NCBI RefSeq assembly: GCF_014905175.1 | Contig: NC_057789.1 | Coordinates: forward strand, 24,114,555-24,178,554 | Reading direction: 5' to 3' | Origin: Aphidius gifuensis | Lineage: Eukaryota > Arthropoda > Insecta > Hymenoptera > Braconidae | DNA: 64,000 nt | Shown here: positions 38,652-51,976 of the stretch, in pieces | Layout of the letters: every line of letters starts with the position of its first letter | Position numbering within the stretch: the first letter of the stretch is position 1 | The notes under the pieces: model-generated | Seen by the model: the letters and a program-made list of their open reading frames with translations, nothing else | Databases searched by the model: none | Told to the model about the DNA's origin: nothing | Position numbers and translations under genes: made by a program

Positions 38652-40800
38652 TTACTGAATAATACGACGTGGAATGCCAAGTTGATGATACAACATTCCC
38701 AACATCAGTGGAAATAATGAAGCCTCATCACAAGGAACAGTAACATGTTGATAAAATTTATCAGTCATTTCAACCAAAGTGTCTTTTATGTTAAGTAATT
38801 TTTCTGTGTCTCCCTCAGAAACGAGCTTCAAGTAACCAGACGATTTCTTGACGATACGTTTCAATTCATTTTCAACTTGTTTTGATAGCTTCAAAGTCTG
38901 CGGAGATTAAAATAAATACAAGATGATGATTAATAATTCAAAGGATTTAATTTCAAATAAAATAATTTACCTTGTAAGATGGAAGATGTTCAGCTATTGG
39001 TAATTTTTGTACACATATGTTACATTTGCATGGCTCTTCAGCGAATGAAAAATATTTTCTTTGACGTTCAAAAAATGACAAATCTTGGTAACGTCCAACT
39101 GGTGAAAAAAGTATCTAAAATAGATAAAAAATAATTAATATTTTTATAAATTAATAAAACGAAATTAAAATACATCTTGTTAAATAAAAAAATCAAGTAC
39201 TTTTTCTCCTTTTTTAATTGGTCTTTCAACTAAAACAGTAGCATTTGGATCACAGTTGTACCAGTTGACATGAGGATCACAATTTTTCACAAACATTTGT
39301 AGAATTGGTATTATAACAGCATGTGTTAATTTGACATCATTTGGCGCCTGTTTTGTGTACTAATTAAAGAAAAAATAAAATCATTAATTCACGTAATAAT
39401 TATAGTTTTATGATGATTTAAATAATGAAATATATTTTACTTACAAATACAACATTGCGATCAACAATCATAAGATATCTGAAGATCAAACCTCCCAAAA
39501 TTACTGAATGTTCATGGCAACTGACAGCAAAAAGACTCATTTTTTTACCAAAAATAGTTGTGTCAAGACCAAACATTGAGACAATTGATGTAATACGAAT
39601 GACTCGACCAAATGAACATCGTTCAGATGTTGGCTGGAAATACTTAAGACGATGAAAATTATCAATAGTATTAACATCAAAAATACCATCTTTAAAAACC
39701 ATTGATTTATCAGCACTTGATTCAACATCATCAATTTTTTTTTTCAACTCAGTAATACCACCAGCAGCTTTGATTGCTTTTGATAAAATTTGAATGGTCA
39801 ATTGAAAACGCCAATCGTCCTCAACATCCATTTCCACTTTCAAAGAAAGACTCAAAATTGGACATTCAAAATCATGATATTCTTTCCAAGCAATATCTCT
39901 ACATTCTGGTGAACAAAATATAACATTTGGACACTCATTACATGGTACACCAGTCCAAGTTTGACGACAACAATGCCAACATGTATTATAACGTTCATCT
40001 TCACATGCAATCACTTCAAATGGTTTGTTAATATAAATAAATTCACCTGGTTTAATATCTCTGGTTGCTACAAGATGTTGTTTATTCTTTTTTGTGTTTT
40101 TCAATTCAATTGCATCTGATGCACCAGCAATTATTGGATTATTATTTTCAATTATTGGAGTGAATTTAATTGTATTAGTATCACAAGGTTTTCCAAGATC
40201 ATTTATCATCTTTGAATATTGTTCTTTGACGTTGTAATTTGGATTCTTTTTTTGTAATTTAGGTAACCATTTCATTGCATTGGCTATTGAACTACTTGAC
40301 TCAATATCAAAGTCTGGTTGCAAGGCTTTAAAGCACAATGCTTGACGAACAAATAGCTTTGTTTTTAAATTGTCTGGATAGCCTGATGTTAATGCACGTT
40401 CAATATCAACAAGACAATCTTCATAGAGTCTTACTTTGAATAAAACAGCTGAACGATTTCCATATCCCAATGACAATTCACTGGATCCAACTGGTGCAAA
40501 TGCAATACTCTTTGTGTATGCTTCAATTGATTTGCTTAAATAATTTTTATTTATTGCTGTTGTGTATTCTATGTTACCAATTGTACGCCAATGTGTTGAA
40601 TCACCAACTGTTTTGTCTACTTTAATATTATTACAATGTCCCATTGGACCTGTTTCAGCCATAAATTTCCAGACCACCTCAAATCTATCTTCAAATGTTT
40701 TTTTTTTAAGAAACTTTTTATTTATACCTTCTAGATCATAGGATCCATGTGATTCACAATCATCTGCACCATAACAACAAGCACAGCTTCCTTCTTCCAT
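38652..40800 (-). CDS. Smyd4-like: SMYD4-like protein, array copy 1 (most divergent)
   Basis: TPR/SET/MYND protein, 634 aa, coding exons 40800-39445, 39359-39201, 39114-38971, 38897-38652; a non-coding 5' exon ends at the donor 41043 and joins the acceptor at 40803. Residues 70-160 are TPR-like (KSIEAYTKSIAFAPVGSSEL, NRSAVLF...LYEDCLVDIERAL). The SET domain starts at about 226 (GASDAIEL...ATRDIKPGEF) and is interrupted by a complete MYND zinc finger (C274, C277 to C313). The SET core resumes at 453. In SMYD enzymes the motif NHSC binds SAM; here it is V476-K477-N478-C479, and GEKILFSPVG replaces GEE...SYG. Post-SET cysteines C534, C536 and C539 remain. The unique N-terminus CACCYGADDC is absent from the other copies. 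It is the array-edge, probably oldest member. Methyltransferase activity is doubtful; an adaptor role is inference. Confidence 0.9.
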
Positions 40801-41253
40801 TGCTAAATAAAAAAAAAAATTCATAAATTAATTAATTAATTATTAACAATGACAATAATAATCATAAATAAAAATAAAATTATTGTTTAAACATAATTTG
40901 TAAGTGTACAGGGAATAAAGTTATTCTTGATAACTCTTCTCGTTATTGTGTCAACAATTATTCACAACAATTGATGATAAAAAAAGAGTATAAAGTATAA
41001 ATAAAAACAAAAGTAAAATGAATAATATAAATGAATAACTTACTTGATCTTTGATGATATTAACTCGAACAAAATGAATATGTTTTCACTAAAATAAAAT
41101 ATGATATTTCAACGAATTATTCTTTATTTTATTTGACAAATTTTTATTGATAAATATTTTAACTTTTGTTACTTGAATCAATTGTATTTTGATGGTTAAA
41201 ATAATCAAAATGGATTATAAAATTAATTTGACAAGCCAAAGAGACTTGTAAAC

Positions 41254-41262
41254 ATGACGACG
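41254..41262 (-). promoter_or_regulatory. Conserved upstream motif, copy 1
   Basis: ATGACGACG (as read on the plus strand) about 210 bases upstream of the 5'-exon donor. This is the shortest version of a motif found upstream of array copies 1-6; the rest of this upstream region (41050-42100) does not align with the others by eye. It contains GCGATTG repeated three times near 41370. Confidence 0.35.
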
Positions 41263-42100
41263 TTCAAAAAAGAAAAGACAGTTCTACAAGCAAGTCATCA
41301 GAACTTGTCGAAACTCGCAGGATGTTTTATGATCTTGTTCCTAGAATTTCTTTCTTTTTTTTTTTCAGCGATTGCAAGCGATTGTCAGCGATGAGAGCGC
41401 CAATAAATAAACAAAAACACTCTTTCTTTCTTGCTCATTTTCTCTCTCTTTCTCTGTAGTCAAAAACCGTTAGAAATTTCTCTCTCAAATAGCAATAAAA
41501 TTTAAGCTGCTGTCATTAATTATAATAATTTTACAAATAAATAAATAAAAAACTGAATATCAAAGACAATAAAAATTGGGTTGATATTGATAATTTTAGA
41601 GTGTAAACAAATTAATTAATTAATTAAATAATTATAAATCGGATTTTAAAAACAAATATATTTAATTTTATTGATTTAATATAAATTTCAACATATTTGT
41701 TGATAATAATAATTATTATCTTCAGTCAATCTATTGTTCATTGACAACGTTGATTAATTATTGTTGATGTTAAAGAAATATTTGAATAATTATTTTGACA
41801 TAAATAGAATTAATTTAAAATAATAAATACTTTTAATTATTTATTAAATTGTTTTTTGATTTTATTACATGTTGACTCTTATTATTTCATGTTTAAATTG
41901 AATTAAATCAAATAGAAAAATAACTACAATTTTATAAATAAATTATCAACTAAATATAAAAATACCAAGAAGAAAAAGATAAATTTAAGAACCATAAAAA
42001 GTATACCAACAAAAACATTTAACTAATGTTCATTTTTCATTTATCTTGTTGATTATATTAAAAATACCTATATCTGTATTTTTTTGTTGAAGAATAATTA

Positions 42101-44155
42101 CTAATCAATAATATCATAAACTGTACGTAGTCGATGATACAACGCTTTGATAGATGTATTTAATATTGATACTTCCCGACAAGGCACAGTAATGTATTGA
42201 TGATACTTATCTTTCATGCTATTCAAAGTATCCTTCAATGTCATTAGTTCTCTGGTATCTCCGTAACGAATGCGATCTTTCAAAGCTCCTGCCTTTAGAG
42301 TCATAGAATTCAATTCTTCCTTTATACTTGCTGGCAACATCATACTCTATTGACACCAAAAAAATAAATAAATAGTATTAAATATTACTTGAATTTTTAA
42401 CAATTAATAAAAATAAATACCTGGTAAGATGGAAGATAATCTAGGGTTGGCCAATTTTCAATACATGCTATACATTTACATGGTACAGGATCACCAGTAG
42501 TAAGTTCTAATGCTGAATGTCGTTGAGCTTTAGACGATGTATGATATGGTCCAGAAGTACTCATAGATATCTAAAATTAGTTCACATAATTATTAAATAT
42601 CTTTAAAAACATTACAAGACGTTAATACGTACCAGTTCTCCTTGCTTTATTGGTTTACTCGCATAAAATCCAACGTTTAAACCAAAGTAATTCCAATCGA
42701 TATTTGGATCACAGCTCTTTTTTATTATCTTATAAATTGGCATCATAACATATGATGCAGTAAGATCACTACCGAGTGTTATGTCTATAAACTAATGAAA
42801 TTTATTTAACATAAAATAATCATTACAAACAATAAATTAATTTAATGAATACATACTCCTTGATGATTGCGATAACCCATCATCAAATATCGTAATATTA
42901 ATTCTCCCAAAATCAATGTTTCTTTATTTTTAATTGAATTTTCCATTGTCATTTTTTGACCAAATATATTTGTTTTTTGACAAAAAATCTTAACAATCCA
43001 TACAGCAAATAATATTAATTCGAATTTATGATCATTTGATGTATTTAAAAGATAATCAATACGATGGAAATTATCAATACTATTAACATCAAGAATACCA
43101 TTGGTAATGATAAATTCTTTATTTGTATCCGAGTCATTATTGTCAATTATTTTTTTTAATTCTTTGAAATCACCTGCCGAGTTTATTGCCTTTAGAATCA
43201 CTTTTACTGCCATTAATTTTCCTGACTCTATACCGTTAGATTTTGAAAGTGATCCTAATACTAAACATTCAATATTATGATAACTATTCCATGCTTTTTT
43301 TTTACATCTCTCTGAGCAATATATGATGTTTGGACAATTATCACATGGTACACCAGCCAAAGTTTGACGACAACAATGCCAACAATTTGTAAAACGTAAT
43401 TCAATAGCAAGAATTGCTGCAAATGGCTCAGAAATGTAAATAAATTCACCACATTTGATATCTCTTGTTGCAACAATGTGTTGATTATTCCCTTCAGTTT
43501 TTTTCAATTCAATTGCATCAGATGCACCAATTATTATTGCATTGTCATTTTTTATTTCTGGTGAATATCTAATAATTTCACGTGGTTCTTTAAGTTCATT
43601 GATCATCTTTGGATACTCTTTGATGATGTTGTATTTTGGATTATATTTTTTTAAATCAGGAAGCCATTGCATTGCACTGGCCATTGAAATACCTGTCTCA
43701 ATATGTGAGCTTGGTTTCAATGCTTTGAAACACAATGATTGACGTAAAAATAATTTTGTTTTTAATTTATCTGGATAGCCTGCCTTTAATGCACGTTCAA
43801 TGTCAAGAAGACAATCTTCATAGAGTCTTGCTTTGAATAATACAGCTGAACGATTTGCATAAGCCAATGACAATTCACTGGATCCAACTGGTGCAAATGC
43901 AATACTCTTTGTGTATGCTTCAATTGATTTACGTAAATATTTTTTATTTTTTGCACTAGTATATTCTTTGTTACCAATTTTTCTCCAGAACATTGATTGA
44001 CCAACTGTTTTATTATTAATTTTATCACGATTTATGTCAATATATGGAGCTGTCAATTTCCATACCACCTCAAATTGATCTTTAAATGTTGTTTTTTGTG
44101 AAAATTGTCGTTTGGCAATTATCATATTATCACTAGGCAAATCATTGAAATACAT
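42101..44155 (-). CDS. Smyd4-like: SMYD4-like protein, array copy 2
   Basis: 617 aa. Coding exons 44155-42857, 42791-42633, 42570-42421, 42346-42101; acceptor CCAG lies two bases before the ATG and the 5'-UTR exon donor is GTAAGT at 44375. TPR-like region about 56-150; SET N-part 210-245; MYND C258, C261, C271, C274, C280, C284, H293, C297 all present. NHSCxPN is replaced by K457-K458-S459-C460-D-P-N, and the catalytic Tyr region reads ISMSTSGPYH. Post-SET C517, C519, C522. An 82-codon last exon (SIKEELNSMTLKAGALKDRI...YHQYITVPC) is typical for the array. Belongs to the first copy of the two-gene repeat unit (with copy 3). Confidence 0.9.
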
Positions 44156-44159
44156 AACT

Positions 44160-45780
44160 GGAAAAACAAATTTTTTATATAATTTTTCATTCTTTTTTTT
44201 TATAAATAAATAACAATATTAATTTATAAAAATATCATTATTATTGTTATGGCTTGATCATTTGTACACAATAAAGTTATGTATTTTTATTATTATTATA
44301 TCGATATTATTTAAACAATTGATAATTAAGTAAAAAAAAAAAAAATTCAATTAAGAAACATGAATGAAAACTTACTTAGATACTTAATCTTTGACAATAT
44401 TTGGTTAAACAATATGACAATTTTTACTAAAATCAAATACAAAATTACAACACAATTTTATTCATTCGGATTTGTAAATATTTAATGAATTAATTGTTTT
44501 AGAACGATTGCAATTAATAACAATCAAATAACCAGATAAAAAAACACAATGTTGCTTCTTGTAAATTATGACGACGCACAACACAAATAAAAAAAAAAGA
44601 AAAAAAAGAAATAAACGATCGAAAAATGTCGAGCGGCAAGGAGGGGTTTATTGTTCCTCTCCGTCATTCTCTCCAAATCAGTGCAAATGAGTGTATCTTT
44701 CTCTCTCCTATAGTAAACAAACTAAAAATTTAAAATCTATGTATGCACCCAGGAATAACAAATTTTACATTTTTAATTGTTAAAAATATTGAATTATATT
44801 TAATTCAGTTCCAGCATTAATTTTTTATTTATAAATAAAAATTACGGTTATTTGAGATTTTGATGTCAATATGTAATATAATATATATTTCAACAACTGA
44901 TAATTAATTTAGAAAAAAAAACATTAAGTATAGAATAAACAATTCGAACGAAAATTTACTTGATTTTGATGGCACATTACAATTCACTTGAAAAAAAAAA
45001 AACAGGAAATTTTAACATCCCTTAGTTTAATAAAAAAAAAAAAAATGGAAAACCATGTAAGTATATTGATGATGATAATTTGTAACACTATTTTAATTGC
45101 ACCAATAAACAATAATAAAAAAAATCAACAATAAAATTATTAAAGCATTATCATTCTTGACAACAATAGAAAACAAAATTATATAATGATTATTTTTTAT
45201 TCAAGTTTTCAAATAATATTACATTTTGTTCAACTAGAAATTCAACAATGAAAAAAAGAATTTCGACTAATTAGACCATCATTATTTGCCATCCTGTAAA
45301 AAAAAAACTTGTCTAATTTTCTAATAATTAAAAAAATATATATTTGATTAATCATTTAAATATAAATATAACTAATTTAAAATAATATACACTTTCAATT
45401 ATTTATTAAATTGTTTTTTAATTTTATTACATGTTGACACTTATTATTGTATTTTTTGATTAAATTAAATCAAATAGAAAAACAAGTACAAATGAATAAT
45501 CCAAGACCAAACAAAAATTTTATAAATGTAAAAATACCAAGAATTCAATAAGCTGTTAAATTTATACAAGCGATAAATTTTAGAACATGTAAATAAAATA
45601 ATCTCCAAGATATTTTAAAAAATTTAGAACATATTAAAGTTATTAATTTCTTGATGATTTGAATGATTTAAATTTAAACGATAAAAAATATACCAACAAA
45701 AGCATTTAACTAATGTTGATTTTTCATTTATCTTGTTGATTATATGGAAAATGTATCTGTATTTTTTTGTTGAGAAACAA
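44160..45780. repeat. Array intergenic block between copies 2 and 3 (duplicated at 54020-55607)
   Basis: The two blocks are nearly the same over long runs, for example AGAATTTCGACTAATTAGAC followed by CATCATTATTTGCCATCCTG (45258 and 55084) and the stretch to TACATGTTGACACTTATTAT. Near 44955 and 54782 each holds a second donor-like sequence (TTTACTTGATTTTGATGGC), a possible distal 5' exon or the leader of a lost copy. No other gene seen. Confidence 0.65.
44568..44582 (-). promoter_or_regulatory. Conserved upstream motif, copy 2
   Basis: ATGACGACGCACAAC, preceded by GTTGCTTCTTGTAAAT and followed by a pyrimidine-rich block CTCTCCGTCATTCTCTCC, about 190 bases upstream of the 5'-UTR exon donor. 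Present in the same place in copies 4 and 6. Confidence 0.45.
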
Positions 45781-47853
45781 TTACTCAAAAACATTATAAA
45801 CTGGATGTAGACGACTATATACGGCTCTAATTAGTAAATACAATATTGATACTTCCCGACAAGGAACAGTGATGTATTGATGATATTTATCATTCATACT
45901 ATTCAAAGTATCCTTCATTGTCATTAATTCTCTAGTATCTCCGTTACCAATGCGTTCTTCCCACTCTTTCATCTTAAGTGTCATATAATTTAATTCTCTC
46001 TTTATACTTGCTGGCAACATCATACGCTATTGACACAAAAAAAATAAATAAATAGTATTAAATATTACTTGAATTTTCAACAATTAATAAAAATAAATAC
46101 CTGATGAGATGGAAGATAATCTAGGGTTGGCCAATTTTCAATGCATGCTGTACATTTGCATGGTACAGGATCATCAGTAAACATTCCTGATGCTAAATGT
46201 CGTTTATCTTTTGACAATGCACTATACTGTCCAAACATACTATGAAGTATCTGAAATCAGTTAACATAGTTATTGATTAATAATTAGTTATATATTAAAA
46301 AATATTTCAAGTCGTTAATACGTACTGGTTCTCCTTGCTTAATTGGTTTACCGGCATAAAATCCAACGTTTGAACCCAAGTAAACCCAATCGATATTTGA
46401 ATCACAGCTTGTTTTTAATATCTTACAAATTGGTAACACGACATGTGACCTAGCATGATCACCAAGTGTTATGTTATGATCATCAACAAACTGAAAAATT
46501 TATTTAACATAAAATAATCATGATAAATTATAAATTAATTTAATAAATACATACCAAATGACCATTGCGATAAGCCATCATCAAATATCGCAACATTAAT
46601 TCTCCCAAAATTAATGTTTCTTTATTCTTAATCAAATTTTTATTTGTCATTTGTTGATCAAGTATATTCGTATTTTGACTAAAAATTTTAACAATCCGTA
46701 CAGCAAGTAATGTTAATTCGAATTTGAAATCATTTGATGTATTTATGGGATAATCAAGACGATGAAAATTATCAATACTATTAACATCAAGAATACCTTT
46801 GGTAATGATAAAATCTTTATTTTTATCCGAGTCAATATTGTCAATCATTTTTTTTAATTCTTTCAAATCACCTGCTAAATTTAGTGCCTTTAGAATCATT
46901 TTTACTGCCATTAATTTTGCTGAATCTAGATGGTTACATTTTAAAATTTCTTCCAGTATTAAACATTCAATATTATGATAACTATCCCATGCTTTTTTTT
47001 TACACTCGTCCGAACAATATATGATGTTTGGACAATTATCACATGGTACACCAGTCCAAGTTTGACGACAACAATGCCAACAATTAGTAAAACGTAATTC
47101 ATCACTAACAGTAGCTGCAAATGGCTCAGAAATGTAAATAAATTCACCAGATTTGATGTCTCTTGTTGCAACAATGTGTTGATCATTTTCTTCAGTTTGT
47201 TTCAATTCAATTGCATCAGATCCACCAACTATTATTGCATTATCATTTTTTATTTCTGGTGAATATCTAACAATTTCACGTGGTTCTTTAAGTTCCTTGA
47301 TCATCTTTGGATACTCTTTGTTGATGTCGTATGTTGGATTATATTTTTTCAAGTCAGGAAGCCATTGCATTGCACTGGCCATTGAAATACCTGTCTCAAT
47401 ATGTGAGCTTAGTTTCAATGCTTTGAAACACAATGATTGACGTAAAAATAATTTTGTTTTCAATTTATCTGGATAGCCTGCCTTCAATGCACGTTCAATA
47501 TCAACAAGACAATCTTGATAGAGTCTTGCTTTGAATAATACAGCTGAACGATTTGCATAAGCCAATGACAATTCAGTGGATCCAACTGGTGCAAATGCAA
47601 TACTCTTGGTGTATGCTTCAATTGATTTGCGTAAATAATCTTTATTTTTTGCAGTAGTATATTCTTTGTTACCAATTTCCCTCCAGATCATTGACTGACC
47701 AACTGTTTTATTATTAATTTTATCACGATTTATGTCAATATATGGAGCTGTCGATTCCCATACCACCTCAAATTGATCTTTTAATGTTTTTTTTTGTGAA
47801 AATTGTTTTCTGGCAATCATCATAGTATCACGAGATAAATTATTAGGATTCAT
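45781..47853 (-). CDS. Smyd4-like: SMYD4-like protein, array copy 3
   Basis: 619 aa. Coding exons 47853-46555, 46490-46326, 46250-46101, 46026-45781; the 5'-UTR exon donor GTAAGT is at 48067. The N-terminus is diverged (MNPNNLSRDTMMIARKQFSQ). MYND finger intact (CWHCCRQTWTGVPCDNC, YCSDECKKKAW, YHNIEC). SET exon 3 is two codons longer than in the other copies (FVDDHNITLGD against FVDITLGSD) and carries K-T-S-C-D-S-N in place of NHSCxPN. The last exon begins RMMLPAS rather than SMMLPAS and has the KMKEWEERIGNGDTREL version shared with copy 6, pointing to exchange between copies. Its upstream region is split by the F-box insertion, so its promoter may differ functionally from its twin, copy 5. 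Confidence 0.9.
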
Positions 47854-48335
47854 ATCTGCAAAAAAACATTTTTCTATAGTTCTATATTATTTTATTTTAT
47901 AAATAAATAATGATAATAATTTATATAAAAATACTATAATTATTATTATGGCTTTTTTGTTTTATTGTACAAAGTAAATATATATTTCTTATTTTTATTA
48001 TGTCAATATTATTCAAACAATTGATAATTGATTAAAAAAAATTTAAATAATAAACTTAAAAAACTTACTTAATTTTTGATGATATTCAATTAAACAATAT
48101 ATATGACAATTTTTAATAAAATCAAATATAAAATTGCAACAAAATTTTGTTTATTCAGCTTTATAAATATAAAGTATATTTAATGATTCTATTGTTTTAA
48201 AATGATTGCAATAATCTGTTTTATTATTATTAATATTGTTCAACTGTTTTTAATGAATTAGACTAAAATCAAAAATGCGTGATAACAATAAAATGACCGA
48301 AAAAAAAAAAAGACGCTGATGCTTCTTGTAATTTT

Positions 48336-48350
48336 ATGACGACCCACAAC
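48336..48350 (-). promoter_or_regulatory. Conserved upstream motif, copy 3
   Basis: ATGACGACCCACAAC, the second version of the array motif (CCC where copies 2, 4 and 6 have CGC/CGT), identical to copy 5. The homology breaks off about 60 bases further out, at about 48410. Confidence 0.45.
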
Positions 48351-48410
48351 GCAAATAAAAAATGAAAAAAACAAAAAACGAACGATCAAGAACTGCGGAG
48401 TGGCAAGGGA

Positions 48411-48530
48411 GTAGGGATGTCGATAGTTGGCCGATATTATATCGATATATTATCGCCGATATTTTTTTGACCCGATATATCAATATCCGATAGTTTTTAT
48501 AAAAAATATCGGGTATTTTTGTCAAAAAAA
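48411..48530. mobile_element. hAT-end-like GATATCG palindromic cluster
   Basis: Begins TAGGGATGTCGATAG and contains overlapping copies of CGATAT, ATATCGATAT, CCGATAT and ATCGGG in both directions. Such clusters directly inside TAGGGATG are typical of the ends of hAT-type transposons in insects (established for the superfamily; applied here by resemblance). No transposase or clear matching opposite end is visible. It lies at the junction where the array upstream homology is interrupted. Confidence 0.4.
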
Positions 48531-48902
48531 AATATTACCGACAAAAAAAAAATTAATAATTATGTTTTTTTATCTTTTCAAAAATCAAAATTAAATTATT
48601 AGAATGCAAGTATATTTTATCCAGCTGAATATTTTAATTACTAGAAAAATTCTTTTTCACTAAAAAAAATTTAAGTAATATAAAAATTAACGAGTTTTAT
48701 AATTCGTAGTTGTTATTATATCATGAAAGTTTTTAATTTTTATATTTTTCATTTTGTAATTTACATGATAATAATTAAACTAATTTTAAAAATAATAACA
48801 TGACGATAATTTCAACACTATCTCAATGATATTTTTTATTATTATTATTATTTTTTTAAGTCACTTGTTTGATAAAGTTTCCAATTAATCAATAAATATT
48901 AG

Positions 48903-50300
48903 CTAATTTTTATTTTGTTGTTTTTCTTTTTTAATATAAGCAACAATTAAATATTCACTCTCATCTTGTGTGTTAACCATATCACGTTTATCAAGTGTAA
49001 CCCATATTTTTATTGTACTTTTGCGATTTCTTGATATTTCTGCTGCTTTTTCAATAAATTTATGAGTTAAACCTGTGTTTCCAACGCTATAACGCCACAT
49101 TTCTGGTGAATTTTCAAGAACTTTAATGGCTGATTCATCAGTAATTTTATTGCTGAATGGTAACTTCAAATGTGTTAAATTTTTGAGCAATTTAATTGAC
49201 GAGTCAGTGATTGTATTATTAAAGCCTTGTAATAGTAGATCTGTTAAATTATTCATCTTTGTGCATGTAAAGATACCAGCATCGGTTAACAATAAACATG
49301 ACACCTTTAGTGCGTTCAGGTGTCTCATAGTATTAGCAATACAATACATATAATTATCGGAAATTATGAAATTACGAATATCTAATATCGTGATAGTGTA
49401 AAAGGGCTCCAAAAAATCTCTGCACATCTTAAGATGAAAATCAGAATCATTATTGCATTCTAATATTTCAGAATTGGAGAAATAATTAAGTAAACTTTCT
49501 GGGTATAGTATACCAGCAGTGGAAAATTTTCTCAATGCAGTTAGTTGAGAAATCACCTACAAAAACAAAAAAAAAAAAATGTGAATAATAAAATAAATGA
49601 TATTTTTTTGTAATTGATAATATATATAAATAAGTTTAAGTTACATACACTTGTTATTTCATCAGGAAAATAAGTTGAATCACTAAGGGCTGCAATCCAA
49701 TTTGTAATATTGAGATCAGTCAATGTATCAGCAACGTTTAACAATGAATTAATTAAAGGTAATATATCTAATGCCTTTCCATTTCGAAATGAATAATGAA
49801 ATATAATTTTCAATACTTTTAGTTTAGAAAGATGTGAAAATGCATTATCTAATATTGCATTATCAATTATAAGGATTCTTATTCGAAGTTTTATGAGATT
49901 TTGACAATATTCATTAATAACTGGCACTATGTTACAATGAGGATAGACTGACAAGTCTAATTCTTTTAAATAACAACCACATTTATAAAAAAGTGATTTT
50001 AAAAAATTTAATTGTCCATCCAGAGATGAATAATTTGTCTTTAAAAAATGTGGATCCTCGTCATATTCCCAATGAGTTAGTTCAAGTTTTTTGACATTAA
50101 ACCAAGAATAATCAAGGGCTTTTTTCCATTTTTTGCATACTAAAAAAAAAAAAATCAATCGTCATTAGTGACTCATTATTAAATAATAATTTTTTAAATA
50201 AAATAATTTCCATACCCAATGCAATTTTTGGTCTTTCCCATGCTGGCACATACATGAATATTTCAGCCAGGCAATCATCGTTAACATGCTCAATCGTCAT
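48903..50300 (-). CDS. F-box and leucine-rich-repeat protein
   Basis: Three coding exons, 50300-50216, 50139-49649 and 49556-48903, in phase, 409 aa. Residues 5-45 form an F-box (VNDDCLAEIFMYV...RPKIALVCKKWKKALDYSW), the segment that binds Skp1 in SCF ubiquitin ligases. The rest is leucine-rich-repeat-like: LKELDLSVYP, LIKLRIRI, LSKLKVLKIIF, LTDLNITNW, LNALKVSCLLLTDAGIF, MNNLTDLLLQG, LKNLTHLKLPFSNKITDESA, which in FBXL proteins bind the substrate. It is intact, with no stop or frameshift. It is the only non-SMYD gene in the array and reads in the same direction as its neighbours. The substrate is unknown. Which FBXL subfamily it belongs to I cannot say; position suggests it was inserted into the array. 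Confidence 0.85.
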
Positions 50301-50639
50301 TTTACTTTTGGCGTATGAATCATCATTATCATGGCCGTGGAAGTATATCTATAAATAGAATAAATAAAAATATAAAAACATTCAATATATAATTATGCGG
50401 TGAATTAACTATCGCATTTTTTTTTTTATTGCTGAATATTTGACTTGAAACGTAATATTTTTTTACCAAGTTTTTTTTCGACCCTGATTTCGGCAATCGT
50501 TTGAGTTGATTCATATTTGATAAAATTAAAATTTGGTATCCACTATATATAACCAAGTTTTAGTTTAATAATTTTTTATTTTAATGTACTTAAATGTCTT
50601 TAATTGAAAATAAATGTTTTTTATTATGTTTATTGTTTT

Positions 50640-51976
50640 ATATATAAAGACTAACATGGAGGTCTATGTATGTACCACTCCTTCTATTCCAGCTTCTTGG
50701 TGGCACAGAGAGAGGAAATTTTATAGTCCAATTTCCTCTCTGTTCCTCTCCGTCAGTCGTTATATCCCCTGATATCCCCTTATATATCCCCACTCTAATT
50801 CTCTCACGTAATCTTTCTCCAGCAAACTAAAAATTTAAAATCTATGGATGCACCTTACAATATCAAATTTTACACTTTCAATTGTTATGTTAAAAATATT
50901 GAATTATATTTTGATTCAGTTATAGCATTTATTTTTAATTTAATTTATAAATATAAATTACGGTTATTCTAAATTTTGATTACATTAGTATTTTGTTTTG
51001 ACATTACAATGTGTAATTAATTAAAAAAAAAAAAAAACAATATAGAATAAATAATTGGAATAAAAACTTACTTGATTTAGATGGTAAAAAATTCACTTGA
51101 AAAAAATGAAAAATTCACGTCATTTTTGTATAATAAAAATAGTAATAATTATATTGTTAACAAGTATATATTATTATTCGCATTAATCATTATATATATA
51201 TTATTTTGTCAAAAAAAATATTGCAAAACATGACAATAATTTGTATACAGTAAAAACTAAATTTAACATTTTTCAAATAATTGACATCGGAAAAATGTGA
51301 AATTTGATTATTAAAAAAGTGTAGGATAATTTTAACATTTTTTTTTTTTTACTAAACAGTATGTTAATTGCACTGAAAATAAATAAAATTAGCAAATTTA
51401 AATTGATAAAGTTGTTGCAATAAATATAAATATCAATGTAATTAACAATAAAATTATTAAAGCGTTATTATTTTTAACAACAATATAAGACAAAATTATA
51501 AAATGATTATTTTTTATTCGGATTTTTAATTAATATTACATTTTGTTTATAATATAATATTTTGATAAACAAATTATTTTTAAATGAATTCAACCATGAA
51601 TATTATTTTATTTATTGTGGACTTATTATTTCATTTTTAAATTAAATTAAATTTAATTGAAAAACAATGACAAATGAATAATTCAACGCCAAAGAAAAAT
51701 TTTATATAACTTATAAATAATCAACTAAATATAATAATTAATCCCAAAAATCCAATGAGCTGTTAAATTTATACAAGCGATAAATTTTAGAAAATTTAAA
51801 TGTAATAATATGAAAGTTATTGACTTTTTGATGATGATTTAAATGTTCTAAACTTAAACCATAAAAAGTATAAATGATGATAATTTGAATTTTTTTTTTA
51901 TCTTGTTGATTGTAAACAGAACCAAACATATTATTAAGAGATAATATATAAAGCTGTATTTTCCGTTGAGGGATAA
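50640..51976. repeat. Array intergenic block, resumed after the F-box insertion
   Basis: From about 50730 the sequence again follows the array upstream block: CTCTCCGTCAG, CTCTAATTCTC, then AAACTAAAAATTTAAAATCT, TTACGGTTATT and a second donor-like ACTTACTTGATTTAGATGG (near 51067). From about 51200 to 51976 it is nearly the same as 58700-59534. It therefore supplies the distal half of copy 3's upstream region and the 3' flank of copy 4. Confidence 0.6.

Noticed and set aside
43261..43476. Open frames of 60-80 codons overlapping the MYND and TPR regions of every SMYD copy (also 46959-47186, 60695-60910, 63771-63989 and others)
   Set aside because: They are the same alternative frame of homologous coding sequence in each copy; the SMYD frame has the domains and splice phases.
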